This document shows, one piece after another, positions 42,361 to 51,800 of a DNA stretch of 64,000 nt; position 1 is the stretch's first letter; each line of letters opens with the position of its first letter. The translations under genes and the position numbers were made by a program. The stretch is from Actinomyces sp. (GTDB taxonomy: Bacteria > Actinomycetota > Actinomycetes > Actinomycetales > Actinomycetaceae). Below the pieces are notes generated by a model. It was not told the DNA's origin, searched no databases, and saw nothing but the letters and a program-made list of their open reading frames with translations. The stretch covers positions 1 to 64,000 of the forward strand of contig NZ_JAUMUL010000006.1 of assembly GCF_030530635.1 (NCBI RefSeq). The letters are read 5' to 3'.

Positions 42361-43608
42361 GTGGCGGAATCGCAGCACTATCAAGCAGTCATCAAGGTGG
42401 TGGGCGTCGGCGGCGGCGGCGTCAACGCCGTCAACCGCATGATCGAGGCCGGCCTGCGCGGCGTCGAGTTCATCGCCGTCAACACCGACGCCCAGGCGCT
42501 GCTCATGTCTGATGCTGACACCAAGCTGGATGTCGGCCGTAATCTCACCCGTGGTCTCGGGGCCGGTGCGGACCCGACCATCGGCCGTAAGGCCGCCGAG
42601 GACCACGAGGACGATATCCAGGAGGCGCTCGAGGGCGCGGACATGGTTTTCGTCACCGCCGGCGAGGGTGGTGGGACCGGCACCGGCGCCGCTCCCATCG
42701 TCGCGAAGGTGGCACGCTCCCTGGGTGCGCTCACCATTGGCGTGGTCACTCGGCCATTCGCCTTCGAGGGGAGGCGCCGCGCCACTCAGGCCGAGGACGG
42801 GGTGACCAATCTGCGCGCCGAGGTGGACACCCTCATCGTCATCCCCAACGACCGGTTGCTGCAGATCGCCGACCGCAATATCAGCGTCGTCGACGCCTTC
42901 AAGCAGGCCGACCAGGTGCTGTTGCAAGGGGTTCAGGGCATCACCGAACTGATCACTACTCCCGGTCTGATCAATGTGGACTTCAACGATGTCAAGTCCG
43001 TCATGCAGGACGCCGGGAGCGCGCTGATGGGTATCGGCTCCGCGACCGGAGAGGACCGGGCCCTGACCGCCACCGAGCAGGCAATCGCCTCGCCGCTGCT
43101 GGAATCCTCAATCGACGGCGCCCACGGTGTCCTGCTGTTCTTCCAGGGAGGAAGCGACCTGGGGCTGTTCGAGATCTCGGAGGCTGCCAACCTGGTGCGT
43201 GAAGCCGTCCACCCGGAGGCGAACATCATCTTCGGCAATGTGGTCGACGGTGCCCTGGGAGATGAGGTGCGCGTCACGGTCATTGCCGCTGGTTTTGACG
43301 AGGATCCGGTCACCGACTCCGGTGCCCGCGGGGCGAACCTGTCACGGGCGGCCGCCGCCGCGACCCCTGCTCGCACCGCCCAGACCCCCGCCCGCGCCGC
43401 CAACCCCGCCACGCCGCCTCGGGGCGCCCATGCCGCGGAGAATCCGGTTACTCGGCCCGTGTCCGCGGTTCCGGCCCCTGCCACGGCGGAGGTCCCGACC
43501 TACGTGGACGACTCCCGGCCGGAGGAGGAGCCCGAGCTGACCGTGCCACGGGTGATCGGTGTCGACGCCGAGAAGGACGATATCGACCTGCCTGACTTCC
43601 TGCGCTGA
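42361..43608 (+). CDS. ftsZ: Cell division GTPase FtsZ
   Basis: Tubulin-like GTPase forming the Z-ring, 415 aa. GTG start with GGAGG 7 nt upstream. VGVGGGGVNAVNRMI near residues 14-28, the tubulin signature GEGGGTGTGAAP near 102-113, NVDFNDVKSVM (T7 loop, which completes the neighbour's GTPase site) near 203-213. After the globular part an Ala/Pro/Thr-rich linker of about 85 residues leads to the conserved C-terminal peptide DDIDLPDFLR that binds SepF and FtsW-type partners. Confidence 0.97.
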   Translation: MAESQHYQAVIKVVGVGGGGVNAVNRMIEAGLRGVEFIAVNTDAQALLMSDADTKLDVGRNLTRGLGAGADPTIGRKAAEDHEDDIQEALEGADMVFVTAGEGGGTGTGAAPIVAKVARSLGALTIGVVTRPFAFEGRRRATQAEDGVTNLRAEVDTLIVIPNDRLLQIADRNISVVDAFKQADQVLLQGVQGITELITTPGLINVDFNDVKSVMQDAGSALMGIGSATGEDRALTATEQAIASPLLESSIDGAHGVLLFFQGGSDLGLFEISEAANLVREAVHPEANIIFGNVVDGALGDEVRVTVIAAGFDEDPVTDSGARGANLSRAAAAATPARTAQTPARAANPATPPRGAHAAENPVTRPVSAVPAPATAEVPTYVDDSRPEEEPELTVPRVIGVDAEKDDIDLPDFLR

Positions 43609-43611
43609 GCC

Positions 43612-44421
43612 GTGGATCAGGAGGCCCTCACCGGCTCATTGCTCGCCGTCGATCTCGGTCCTGGCGCAAGTGGCTACTTCACCACTCGTGGTCCGGTGCC
43701 CTGGCGGGAGGGCGGCCCGTATGCGGGTTTCAACCTCGCCCTCCATGTCGGTGACGACCCCGCCCGGGTGGAGTCTCACCGTGGCCGGCTGGCGCGGGAA
43801 CTAGGAGCGACTCCGGGCGTCGATGGCCGGGAGGGCATCGCCTGGATGAATCAGGTCCACTCGGCCAGTGTTGCCGGGGCCGTGACTGACGCCGTACCCA
43901 CCGCGGACGCCCTAGTACTAGACATCCGTTCCACGACCTACGCCGAGCCCGACGTCGGACGGGCGCCGCTGCCGGCGGCGGCGGCCGTGCTTGTGGCCGA
44001 CTGCGTGCCACTGCTGCTGGCGGGAGCCGGGGGCGAAGTCGTCGCTGCGGTTCATGCCGGACGCCGCGGCCTGCTGGGAGGCATTGTCCCGGCCGCGGTG
44101 GGCGCCCTGGTCGACGCGGGCGCGGAGCCATCGGACATCTGGGCCGCCATCGGACCGTCGATCTGCGGCGCCTGCTATGAGGTGGGTGCCGACCTGCATG
44201 ATGCCGCGGCACAGGCCGAGCCCGCCTGTGCGAGCACCACGCGCTGGGGCACCCCCGGTATCGACCTGGCCGCCGGCGTAACCGCGCAACTGGAGCATGC
44301 CGGGGTGCGCCACATCCTCGACGTGCGTCGGTGCACCTATGAGGACGGCGACTTGTTCTCCTACCGTCATAGCGGCGTAACCGGTCGGCAGGCGGGGGTC
44401 GTTGTGCCGATGCTCAGATGA
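43612..44421 (+). CDS. pgeF: Laccase-domain protein PgeF/YfiH
   Basis: Multicopper-oxidase-fold protein of the YfiH/PgeF family, 269 aa, linked to peptidoglycan editing in E. coli and to purine nucleoside cleavage in others. Metal-site motifs are NQVHSASV (His near 86), VADCVPLLLAG (Cys near 129) and AVHAGRRGLLGG (His near 146); GPSICGACYEVG lies near 180-191. GTG starts 3 nt after the ftsZ stop, a typical ftsZ-pgeF-sepF order, so it is probably co-expressed with division genes. Confidence 0.92.
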   Translation: MDQEALTGSLLAVDLGPGASGYFTTRGPVPWREGGPYAGFNLALHVGDDPARVESHRGRLARELGATPGVDGREGIAWMNQVHSASVAGAVTDAVPTADALVLDIRSTTYAEPDVGRAPLPAAAAVLVADCVPLLLAGAGGEVVAAVHAGRRGLLGGIVPAAVGALVDAGAEPSDIWAAIGPSICGACYEVGADLHDAAAQAEPACASTTRWGTPGIDLAAGVTAQLEHAGVRHILDVRRCTYEDGDLFSYRHSGVTGRQAGVVVPMLR

Positions 44422-44545
44422 AGAATGGGACGCTGCTGACTTCCCATCTGATGACACGCCGCGGCGAATCATCCGCGCGACTGCTCCCTGCCGATACCGT
44501 CAACCACGTCCGGGCCGCGGGATCCGGACGGACAAGGAGCAACCC

Positions 44546-45007
44546 ATGAGCGCGCTGCGCAAAATGACCAATTTCCTCGGCTACTCCGAGCCTGCTGATG
44601 AGGACTACGCCGAGACCCCCGAGGCCGCCCACGTCGATTTCACCCGGGACCTGGCGGATGACTACGCCGAGCCCGATGCCGACACCAACGTGTACGAGGC
44701 CCAGTTCGAAGAAGCGGCAACGCCCGATCTGCGCCGGATCGTCACGGTGCACCCCTCGACCTATAACGAGGCACGGGTGATTGGTGAGGCCTTCCGAGAC
44801 GGAGTGCCGGTAATCGTCAACCTGACCAACATGAGCGAATCGGATGCCCGCCGTATGGTCGACTTCTCTGCCGGGCTGGTTTTCGGCCTGCACGGGGCCA
44901 TTGAGCGGGTCACGCCGCGCGTCTTCCTCCTGACCCCGACGTCGGTGGCCATTGACGACGGCGATGACTCCGAGGACGCCCACGGACGTTTCTTCAACCA
45001 GAGCTGA
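44546..45007 (+). CDS. sepF: Z-ring membrane anchor SepF
   Basis: Tethers FtsZ to the membrane in Gram-positives, 153 aa. The N terminus MSALRKMTNFLGYS is the amphipathic membrane-binding helix. An acidic linker follows (about 16-60). The C-terminal SepF domain starts at IVTVHPSTYNEARVIGEAFRDGVPVIVNL, with the usual VDFSAGLVFGLHGAIERV and LLTP segments. AGGAG 8 nt before ATG 44546 settles the start over a longer frame. Confidence 0.94.
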   Translation: MSALRKMTNFLGYSEPADEDYAETPEAAHVDFTRDLADDYAEPDADTNVYEAQFEEAATPDLRRIVTVHPSTYNEARVIGEAFRDGVPVIVNLTNMSESDARRMVDFSAGLVFGLHGAIERVTPRVFLLTPTSVAIDDGDDSEDAHGRFFNQS

Positions 45008-45021
45008 CTGGGTCTCCAACA

Positions 45022-45315
45022 TTGGTAACCGTTTCAATCGTCAGTATCGTTGCGAGTCTGCTCAACCTGTACGTCCTGGTCCTGCTGATCCGGGTGGTGC
45101 TGGACTGGGTCCAGATATTCGCCCGCAGCTGGCGGCCCACCGGCGCGGTACTGGTCTTGGCGAACATCGTGTACGGCCTCACCGACCCACCGCTGCGGCA
45201 GATACGCCGCTTCGTGCCGCTGCTGCAGCTGGGGGGCGTTGGTATCGATCTGAGCTTCCTGGTGCTGTGGTTCGGCATCTCCATCATCCAGCGCCTGCTC
45301 CTGCTGCTGGTATGA
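45022..45315 (+). CDS. YggT-family membrane protein
   Basis: 97-aa protein with two hydrophobic segments (about residues 3-30 and 73-96) and the family motif WVQIFARSW followed by LTDPPLRQIRRFVP. Function unknown; it sits between sepF and divIVA in most actinobacteria and firmicutes, hinting at a role in division-site or membrane organisation. The start is taken as TTG 45022, since no ATG or GTG is available and homology begins immediately; 14 bp separate it from sepF. Confidence 0.85.
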   Translation: MVTVSIVSIVASLLNLYVLVLLIRVVLDWVQIFARSWRPTGAVLVLANIVYGLTDPPLRQIRRFVPLLQLGGVGIDLSFLVLWFGISIIQRLLLLLV

Positions 45316-45453
45316 GGCAGAGGTCTCGGGAGACAGTACAACATCACAGTGACAGAACGACGCCTGCGGAAATGAAATGGTATCGTGATTCCAGGCGTGC
45401 TCGAGTAACGCCGGTGTGACGCCATTGGCGCAACATGCCGTTCTGAATGTGCT

Positions 45454-45468
45454 TGAACCTCGCGTTCA
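45454..45468 (+). promoter_or_regulatory. TGAAC-N5-GTTCA dyad before short divIVA copy
   Basis: TGAAC (45454-45458) and GTTCA (45464-45468), followed by GGTATCGT, which may be the -10. The same dyad stands before the full-length gene. Confidence 0.45.
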
Positions 45469-45660
45469 GGTATCGTTCATCCACGAGGGCCGGTCCTCCG
45501 GTGCTCGTGGCATCTATCGTAACGACACCGAGGTAACGACTATGGCGCGGCTGACAGCAGACGACGTCCTCAACAAGAAGCTCCCGATGACCAGACACCG
45601 CGGGGGGTACGAGCAGGATGCGGTCGACGAGTCTCTTGACGAAGTCATCGACTCCATGCG
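45454..45660 (+). repeat. Tandem repeat unit 1 of the divIVA promoter and 5' end
   Basis: Aligns with about 45785-45992 (offset 331-332 bp). It covers the dyad, the leader (GGTGCTCGTGGCATCTA.CGTAACGACACCGAGGT) and about 40 codons. Similarity is strongest from 45500 to 45590 and fades beyond 45660. Confidence 0.8.
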
Positions 45661-45763
45661 TTATCTCGAGGATGAACTGGTGTCCGCCAACGCCGCGGTG
45701 GCGCGTTTGGAACGCGCCACCGCACCTATGGAGGGGTTGGGGGGTGTGACACCGGGCGCGTGA
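45542..45763 (+). CDS. Short DivIVA-domain protein, partial duplicate
   Basis: 73-aa product that begins like DivIVA (MARLTADDVLNKKLPMTRHRGGYEQDAVDESLDEVIDSMR). It keeps the membrane-binding N-terminal domain and crossed loop but lacks the long coiled coil and oligomerisation tail. Compared with its neighbour, KFREGYEQ is RHRGGYEQ and DEFLDEV is DESLDEV, losing a buried Phe. GAGGTAACGACT before ATG 45542 is the same ribosome-site context as in divIVA. It may be a decaying copy, or a small modulator that binds membrane or DivIVA. Confidence 0.7.
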   Translation: MARLTADDVLNKKLPMTRHRGGYEQDAVDESLDEVIDSMRYLEDELVSANAAVARLERATAPMEGLGGVTPGA

Positions 45764-45784
45764 CATGCGCCTCCGAAAGTGGCC

Positions 45785-45799
45785 TGAACCTGGAGTTCA
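45785..45799 (+). promoter_or_regulatory. TGAAC-N5-GTTCA dyad before divIVA
   Basis: TGAAC (45785-45789) and GTTCA (45795-45799), followed by GG and the -10-like TAATCT. A dyad placed immediately upstream of -10 is typical of MerR-type control. Confidence 0.45.
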
Positions 45800-45992
45800 G
45801 GTAATCTGTCCGCATGAGTCGCCGGTTATCCGGTGCTCGTGGCATCTACCGTAACGACACCGAGGTGACGACTATGACGCTGCTGACAGCAGACGACGTC
45901 CTCAATAAGAAGTTCCAGGCAACCAAGTTCCGCGAGGGATACGAGCAGGACGAGGTCGACGAGTTCCTCGACGAGGTCGTCGAGTCCATGCG
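45785..45992 (+). repeat. Tandem repeat unit 2 (intact divIVA)
   Basis: Partner of unit 1. The two units are separated by about 125 bp containing the short gene's unique 3' end. Confidence 0.8.
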
Positions 45993-46482
45993 CCAGCTTG
46001 AGGCCGAGAACGCCGACCTGAAGTCGAAGCTCGAGGCCGCCAACGCACGCATCTCTGAGCTTGGCGAAGGCGCTCAGGCTGCGCCGACACCGGTCTCCGC
46101 GCAGGAGACGACGGTGGTCGAGCCCGTCATCACGCACGCTCCGGTTGCCCAGGTCGCCGACGGGTCTCAGGAGCCGGTTGCCGCCTCCGGCATGCTCGAG
46201 CTGGCCCAGCGCCTGCACGATGAGCACGTCGCCAACGGCCGGGCCGAGGGCGAGCGCATCATCGCTGAGGCGCGTGCCACCGGCGAACAGGTGGTTCGCG
46301 AGGCCGAGGACCAGCGCAACCGCACACTGGCCCAGCTGGAGAAGGAGCGCTCCGGCCTGGAGCACAAGATCGACGAGCTGCGCCGCTTCGAGTCCGACTA
46401 CCGCACTCGCCTCAAGAGCTACCTGCACAATCTGCTCACTACGGTCGAGGACGGCAACGAGTCGGCCACGCCGAGTCTGTAA
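45874..46482 (+). CDS. divIVA: Polar growth organiser DivIVA/Wag31
   Basis: Coiled-coil scaffold that gathers at negatively curved membrane and directs polar wall growth, 202 aa. The N-terminal DivIVA domain is TADDVLNKKFQATKFREGYEQDEVDEFLDEVV, with hydrophobic/basic loop residues that touch lipid. A first coiled coil runs about 30-65, followed by an Ala/Pro/Val linker (about 68-105). A second coiled coil is at about 110-195, with LAQRLHDEHVANGRAEGERI and IDELRRFESDYRTRLKSYL. ATG 45874 has GAGGTG 6 nt upstream. A strong hairpin ends the transcript at 46525-46561. Confidence 0.94.
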   Translation: MTLLTADDVLNKKFQATKFREGYEQDEVDEFLDEVVESMRQLEAENADLKSKLEAANARISELGEGAQAAPTPVSAQETTVVEPVITHAPVAQVADGSQEPVAASGMLELAQRLHDEHVANGRAEGERIIAEARATGEQVVREAEDQRNRTLAQLEKERSGLEHKIDELRRFESDYRTRLKSYLHNLLTTVEDGNESATPSL

Positions 46483-46524
46483 CGCTTACGCCTCTGCGCC
46501 GTTCGACGTCGCGGTGCCCCCCAG

Positions 46525-46561
46525 CTCGGGGCGATGGTTCATTCCTGACCGTCGCCCCGAG
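46525..46561 (+). terminator. Terminator after divIVA
   Basis: CTCGGGGCGATGGT (46525-46538) pairs with ACCGTCGCCCCGAG (46548-46561): a 14-bp stem with one wobble pair and a 9-nt loop. No T-tract. Confidence 0.7.
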
Positions 46562-46613
46562 TGGGTGAGTCGTCGCGCTGCGTAGGCGTGCTGTCAGCGA
46601 TCCGACGATTCCC

Positions 46614-47267
46614 GTGAATGACATGAGCGACACTCCTGAACCCGTCACGCCGATCCGGCCCTCCGTGGCGGCCTCACCAGCCCAGGCTCCGGAAACGGCA
46701 GAAGCGGCGGATACGGGCGATCCGCGGAGGCCGGGGGCTGCGGAGTCTAAGTGGCGACGGCACTCGGTGTTCCTATGGGCTCTGGCCTCGACAGTGGTGG
46801 TGGTCGATCAGCTGACCAAGGCGGCGGCGGTGGCGACCCTGTCTGATGGGCACCGCGTAAACCTGCTGGGCGACTGGCTGACTCTGGTCCTGGTACGCAA
46901 CCCCGGCGCCGCGTTCTCCTTCGCCACCGGCCAGACCTGGATCTTCTCCATCGTCGCTGCGGTTGTGACGGTGGTGATCATCCGCGCCTCCCGGCGTCTG
47001 GGGTCAACCTGGTGGGCGGCCGCGCTCGGCCTGGTACTGGGGGGTGCGGTGGGAAATCTCATCGACCGGTTGGCCCGCGCCCCCGGAGTGCTGCGTGGGC
47101 ACGTCATTGACTTCATCGACTATGGCGGTTGGTTCGTGGGGAACGTGGCCGATATCGCGATCGTGAGCGGCGCCGTATTCATTATGGCGCTGTCTCTGCG
47201 CGGCCGCGAGATCGACGGAACCCGCACCGGGGAAACAAGGGGCCGTCACGTGGAGCGCGGCTCGTGA
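46614..47267 (+). CDS. lspA: Lipoprotein signal peptidase II
   Basis: Membrane aspartyl protease that cleaves prolipoproteins after lipidation, 217 aa. An extra cytoplasmic tail of about 45 residues precedes four membrane helices. Conserved blocks: VVDQLTKAAAV, LVRNPGAAFSFA, GNLIDRLARAPGVLRGHVIDFI (first catalytic Asp) and FVGNVADIAIVSG (second catalytic Asp). The start is GTG 46614 or ATG 46623; neither has a clear ribosome site. The following rluD GTG overlaps its stop. Confidence 0.93.
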   Translation: MNDMSDTPEPVTPIRPSVAASPAQAPETAEAADTGDPRRPGAAESKWRRHSVFLWALASTVVVVDQLTKAAAVATLSDGHRVNLLGDWLTLVLVRNPGAAFSFATGQTWIFSIVAAVVTVVIIRASRRLGSTWWAAALGLVLGGAVGNLIDRLARAPGVLRGHVIDFIDYGGWFVGNVADIAIVSGAVFIMALSLRGREIDGTRTGETRGRHVERGS

Positions 47268-48184
47268 GTCTGCGGCTGATGCCGGTTCCGGAGGGACTCG
47301 TAGGGCAACGTCTGGACGCCGCGCTGGCGCGCATGACCGGCCTGTCGCGCACCAGGATCGGCACGTTGTGTGCCCAGGGCGGGGTGCGCCTGGACGGGGT
47401 CGTGGCAGACAAGTCGGAGCGTCTGGCGGCGGGGGCCATGATTGAGCTTGACCTGCCCGAATCCCGGTCGCAAGAGCCCGTATCCACGCCCGTGTCCGGA
47501 CTGGGGATCCTCTACGAGGACGAGCACATCGTCGTTGTGGACAAGCCCGCCGGCGTCGCCGCGCATCCGTCGGTGGGTTGGGATGGCCCCGATGTGCTCG
47601 GCGCACTGAAGGCGATGCAGGTGCGCGTGGCCACCTCAGGAGCCGCCGAGCGCCAGGGCATCGTCTCCCGGCTGGACGTGGGCACCTCCGGCGTCATGAT
47701 CGTCGCCAAGGGGGAGCGCGCGTACTCCGTGCTCAAGCGCGCCTTCAGAGAGCATACGGTGGATAAGGTCTACCACGCGTTGGTGCAGGGGCATCTGGAC
47801 CCCACTTCGGGAACGATCGACGCCCCCATCGGCCGCCATCCCGGGCGCGAGTGGAAGATGGCGATCATCAATGGTGGTCGCGAGTCCATCACCCATTACG
47901 ACGTCATAGAGGCCATGCCCCGCGTCTGCCTGGCACAGGTTCATCTTGAGACCGGTCGGACTCACCAGATCCGCGTGCACATGGCCGCTGTCGGCCACCC
48001 CTGCGTAGGCGATGCCACCTACGGCGCGGACCCGGCCTTGACGGCTCATACCGGCCTGAGGCGTCAGTGGCTGCACGCCACCGAGCTGACCATCGCCCAT
48101 CCGATTACCGGGCGGCGACTCACCTTTAACAGCGACTACCCCGAAGACCTCGCCCACGCCCTGGAGGTCGTGCGTTTGCCTTGA
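47264..48184 (+). CDS. Large-subunit rRNA pseudouridine synthase, RluA/RluD family
   Basis: 306-aa pseudouridine synthase, in the usual position after lspA. An S4-like RNA-binding domain (residues about 9-70, LVGQRLDAALARMTGLSRTRIGTLC) precedes the catalytic domain, which has VVDKPAGVAAHPS near 88-100 and catalytic Asp in IVSRLDVGTSGVMIVAK near 138. GRTHQIRVHMAAVGHPCVGD near 225-244 is the conserved substrate loop. The GTG overlaps the lspA stop by 4 nt. The exact uridine targets are not readable. Confidence 0.93.
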   Translation: MSLRLMPVPEGLVGQRLDAALARMTGLSRTRIGTLCAQGGVRLDGVVADKSERLAAGAMIELDLPESRSQEPVSTPVSGLGILYEDEHIVVVDKPAGVAAHPSVGWDGPDVLGALKAMQVRVATSGAAERQGIVSRLDVGTSGVMIVAKGERAYSVLKRAFREHTVDKVYHALVQGHLDPTSGTIDAPIGRHPGREWKMAIINGGRESITHYDVIEAMPRVCLAQVHLETGRTHQIRVHMAAVGHPCVGDATYGADPALTAHTGLRRQWLHATELTIAHPITGRRLTFNSDYPEDLAHALEVVRLP

Positions 48185-48266
48185 GTTCGCTGAGATCGGT
48201 TGAAACCGAAGCGTGGAAGGGGAGCTACGCTGTACATGGCCCTACCGCGCTCACTGGAGGTCAAGC

Positions 48267-48827
48267 GTGCTCCACGAACCGATCCTCAACGGCCATCCGC
48301 CCCTGCGGATTGCACCTCTGCGCACCGTTGTCGAGCCGATCTCCTTCGCCACCGCCCGCGGAGACGATGCAGACCCCGCCCTGGACGCCCTGCGACGCGG
48401 GCTGGCAGACGTGCGGCTAGAGGTGTTCGTAGGCGAGCAGGACGTCCCTCTGGCATTGGAGATCGACGCCCGTGATTTCGCCGCCACCACTATTCACGTG
48501 CTTGCCTCCGGCTCCGATGGCGCCCCCCTGGGCGCAGCGCGCCTACTGTTCGACTCCGATCACCCCGGGCAGGCGCATTTGGGACGCCTGGCAGTCAGGC
48601 GGGCCGCCCGCGGTATCGGGCTGGGCGCGCGGCTGGTCGCTGCTGTCGAACAGGCCGCGCTGGAACGCACCATTGCAGAAGGCGGTGAGATCACGGTGTT
48701 ACTCGCGGCGCAGGAGCAGGCGATGGACTTCTACCGGCGCTGCGGTTACCGGGTGCTCACCGGCGAGCGCTACCTGGATGCCGACATCTGGCATCAGGAC
48801 ATGGTCCGGACCCTGCATCGCTCCTAA
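48267..48827 (+). CDS. GNAT-family N-acetyltransferase
   Basis: 186-aa acetyltransferase of unknown substrate. The GTG at 48267 follows TGGAGG with 6 nt spacing, which decides the start over GTG 48213. Core motifs: LRRGLADVRLEVFVGEQDVPLALEID near the N terminus (as in ElaA/YjcF-like proteins), LGRLAVRRAARGIGLGARLV (acetyl-CoA loop), AQEQAMDFYRRCGYRVL (C-terminal tyrosine region). Its stop codon forms part of the -10-like box of dnaE. Confidence 0.85.
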   Translation: MLHEPILNGHPPLRIAPLRTVVEPISFATARGDDADPALDALRRGLADVRLEVFVGEQDVPLALEIDARDFAATTIHVLASGSDGAPLGAARLLFDSDHPGQAHLGRLAVRRAARGIGLGARLVAAVEQAALERTIAEGGEITVLLAAQEQAMDFYRRCGYRVLTGERYLDADIWHQDMVRTLHRS

Positions 48828-48837
48828 GATGAGCCGC

Positions 48838-51800
48838 ATGGCAGACATGAGCGGCCCGCAGACGGCAGGCGAGCAGGCGGACGGCAAGGAGCCCCACGAC
48901 GACTTCGTCCACCTGCACGTGCACACCGACTACTCCATGCTCGATGGTGCCGGCAAGATCAAGGACTACGTCGCCGAGGCCAAGCGGCTGGGGCAGCGCG
49001 CCCTGGCCATAACCGACCACGGCTACATGTTCGGCGCCTACGAGTTCTACGCCGCGGCCAAGCAGGCCGGCATCAAGCCGATCATCGGGGTGGAGGCGTA
49101 CATGACGCCGGGCACATCCCGCTTCGACAAGACCCGCGTGTTCTGGGGGGAGGAGTCCCAGCGCTCCGACGATGTCTCCGCCCGTGGCTCCTACACGCAT
49201 ATGACTCTGTTGGCCCGCAACGACGAGGGCCTGCACAACCTCATGCGCCTGGACTCCTACGCCTCCCTGGAGGGGCAGTGGGGTAAGGCGCCGCGTATGG
49301 ACCGTGAACTGCTGTCCCGCTACGCGGGTGGCCTCATCGGCTCCACCGGTTGCCCGTCCAGCGAGGTGCAGACCCGTCTGCGCCTGGGCCAGTGGGATGA
49401 GGCCCTGCGCGCCGCCGGCGAGCTGCAGGACATCTTCGGCAAGGACTTCTTCTACGTCGAACTCATGGACCACGGGCTGGAGATTGAGCGGCGCGTCGTC
49501 AAGGACCTGCTGCGGATCTCCGAGATTCTGGACGCCCCCCTGCTGGCGACCAACGACTCCCACTACGTGCGCCCCGAGGACCGTACCGTTCAGGACGCGA
49601 TGCTGTGCATCAACTCCGGCTCGGTACTGTCGGACCCGGACCGCTTCAAGTTCGACGGCGACACCTACTACCTGCGCCCCGGCCGCGAGATGCGCGCCCT
49701 GTTCAAGGAGATGCCCCAGGCCTGCGATAACACGCTGCTGGTGGCCGAGCAGTGCAATGTCACCTTCCAGACCGTCGATGAAGGTGCCTCCTTCATGCCG
49801 GTCTTCCCCGTGCCCGAGGGGGAGACCATGGAGTCCTGGTTCATAAGCGAATGCTGGAAGGGCATGGACCGGCGCTTCCACGGCAGCATCCCGGAGGAGT
49901 GCCGCAAGCAGGCCGAGTACGAGATCGGCGTCATCGTGCAGATGGGCTTCCCCGGCTACTTCCTGGTGGTGGCCGACTACATCAACTGGGCCAAGGATCA
50001 CGGCATCCGAGTGGGGCCCGGGCGCGGCTCCGGCGCCGGCTCCATGGTCGCTTACGCCATGGGCATCACCGAACTCAACCCCCTCAACCACGGCCTGATC
50101 TTTGAGCGCTTCCTGAACCCCGAGCGGATATCCATGCCGGATATCGACGTCGACTTCGACGAGCGTCGGCGCGACGAGGTCATCGAGTATGTCAAGCAGA
50201 AGTACGGGGACGACCGTGTCAGCCAGGTGGTCACCTACGGCGTCATCAAGGCCAAGCAGTCTCTGAAGGACTCCTCCCGCGTGATGGGCTACCCCTACGC
50301 CGTCGGTGACCGGCTCACCAAGGCCATGCCGCCGACCATCATGGGGAAGGACATCACCATCAAGGGCATGTTCAACCCCGAGGACCCGCGCTACGGGGAG
50401 GCGCAGGCCTTCCGCGATCTACACGCGGAGGATCCGGACGCGCAGAAGATCGTGGAACTGGCCGGCGGTCTGGAAGGCATGACCCGCCAGTGGGGCGTAC
50501 ATGCCTGTGCCGTGATCATGTCCAGTCAGACGCTGACCGACATCATCCCCATGATGCAGCGCCTGCAGGACGGCGCCTACATCACCCAGTTCGACTACCC
50601 CACCTGTGAACACCTGGGCCTGCTGAAGATGGACTTCCTGGGGCTGCGCAACCTCACGGTCATCTCCGACGCTCTGGACAACATCATCGCCAACGGCAAG
50701 GAACCGCTGGATATCGATCATGTCGAGCTGGACGACAAGGCCACCTACGAGCTGCTGGCCCGCGGCGAGACCCTGGGAGTCTTCCAGCTGGACGGCGGCG
50801 GCATGCGCACCCTGCTGCGGCTGATGAAGCCAGACAACTTCGAAGACATCTCCGCCGTCGGCGCCCTGTACCGGCCGGGCCCCATGGGTGCGGAATCCCA
50901 CACCAACTACGCCCTGCGCAAGAACGGTCTGCAGGAGATCACCCCCATCCACCCCGAGCTCAAGGAGGCCCTGGAGCCGATCCTGGGCACGACCTACGGC
51001 CTGATCGTCTACCAGGAGCAGGTCATGAAGATCGCCACGGATCTGGCGGGCTTCTCCATGGGTAAGGCCGACGCCCTGCGCAAGGCCATGGGCAAGAAGA
51101 AGATGGACATCCTGGAGAAGATGTTCGTCGAGTTCGAGGCCGGCATGGTCGAGCGGGGTTTCTCCAAGGAGTCGGTCAAGGCGCTGTGGGACGTGGTGGT
51201 CCCGTTCGCCAAGTACGCCTTCAACAAGGCGCACTCCGCCGCCTATGGCGTGGTGTCCTATTGGACCGCCTACCTCAAGGCGCATTTCCCCACCGAGTAC
51301 ATGGCCGCCCTGTTGACCTCCCAGAAGGACAACAAGGACAAGCTCGGCGTCTATCTGGGCGAGTGCAGGCACATGGGCATCAGGGTGCTGCCACCGGACG
51401 TCAACGCCTCTCGCGCCCAGTTCTCCGCCGTCGGGGAGGACGTGCGTTTCGGACTCGGTGCGGTGCGCAATGTCGGTGCCAACGTCGTCGAGGCCATCGT
51501 GCAGGCCCGTGAGGACAAGGGCGACTTCACCAGCTTCGAAGACTTCCTCGACAAGGTCCCGGCGGTGGTGTGCAACAAGCGCACCATTGACTCCCTGATC
51601 AAGGCCGGCGCCTTCGACACGCTGGGCAAGTCCCGGCGTGCGCTGCAGGCCTGTCATGAGGAGTTCGTCGACGAGATCATCGGGGTCAAGCGCAACGAGG
51701 CCGCCGGCCAGTTCGACCTGTTCGCCTCCCTCATGGGGGAGGGGACCGGCGACGCCGCTGCCGGCTTCGGCTCCGGTCCGGTCTTCTCCTCGGAGGTCCC

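Noticed and set aside
45454..45468. LexA/SOS box before divIVA
   Set aside because: GAAC and GTTC are separated by 5 nt, not the 4 nt of Gram-positive SOS boxes.
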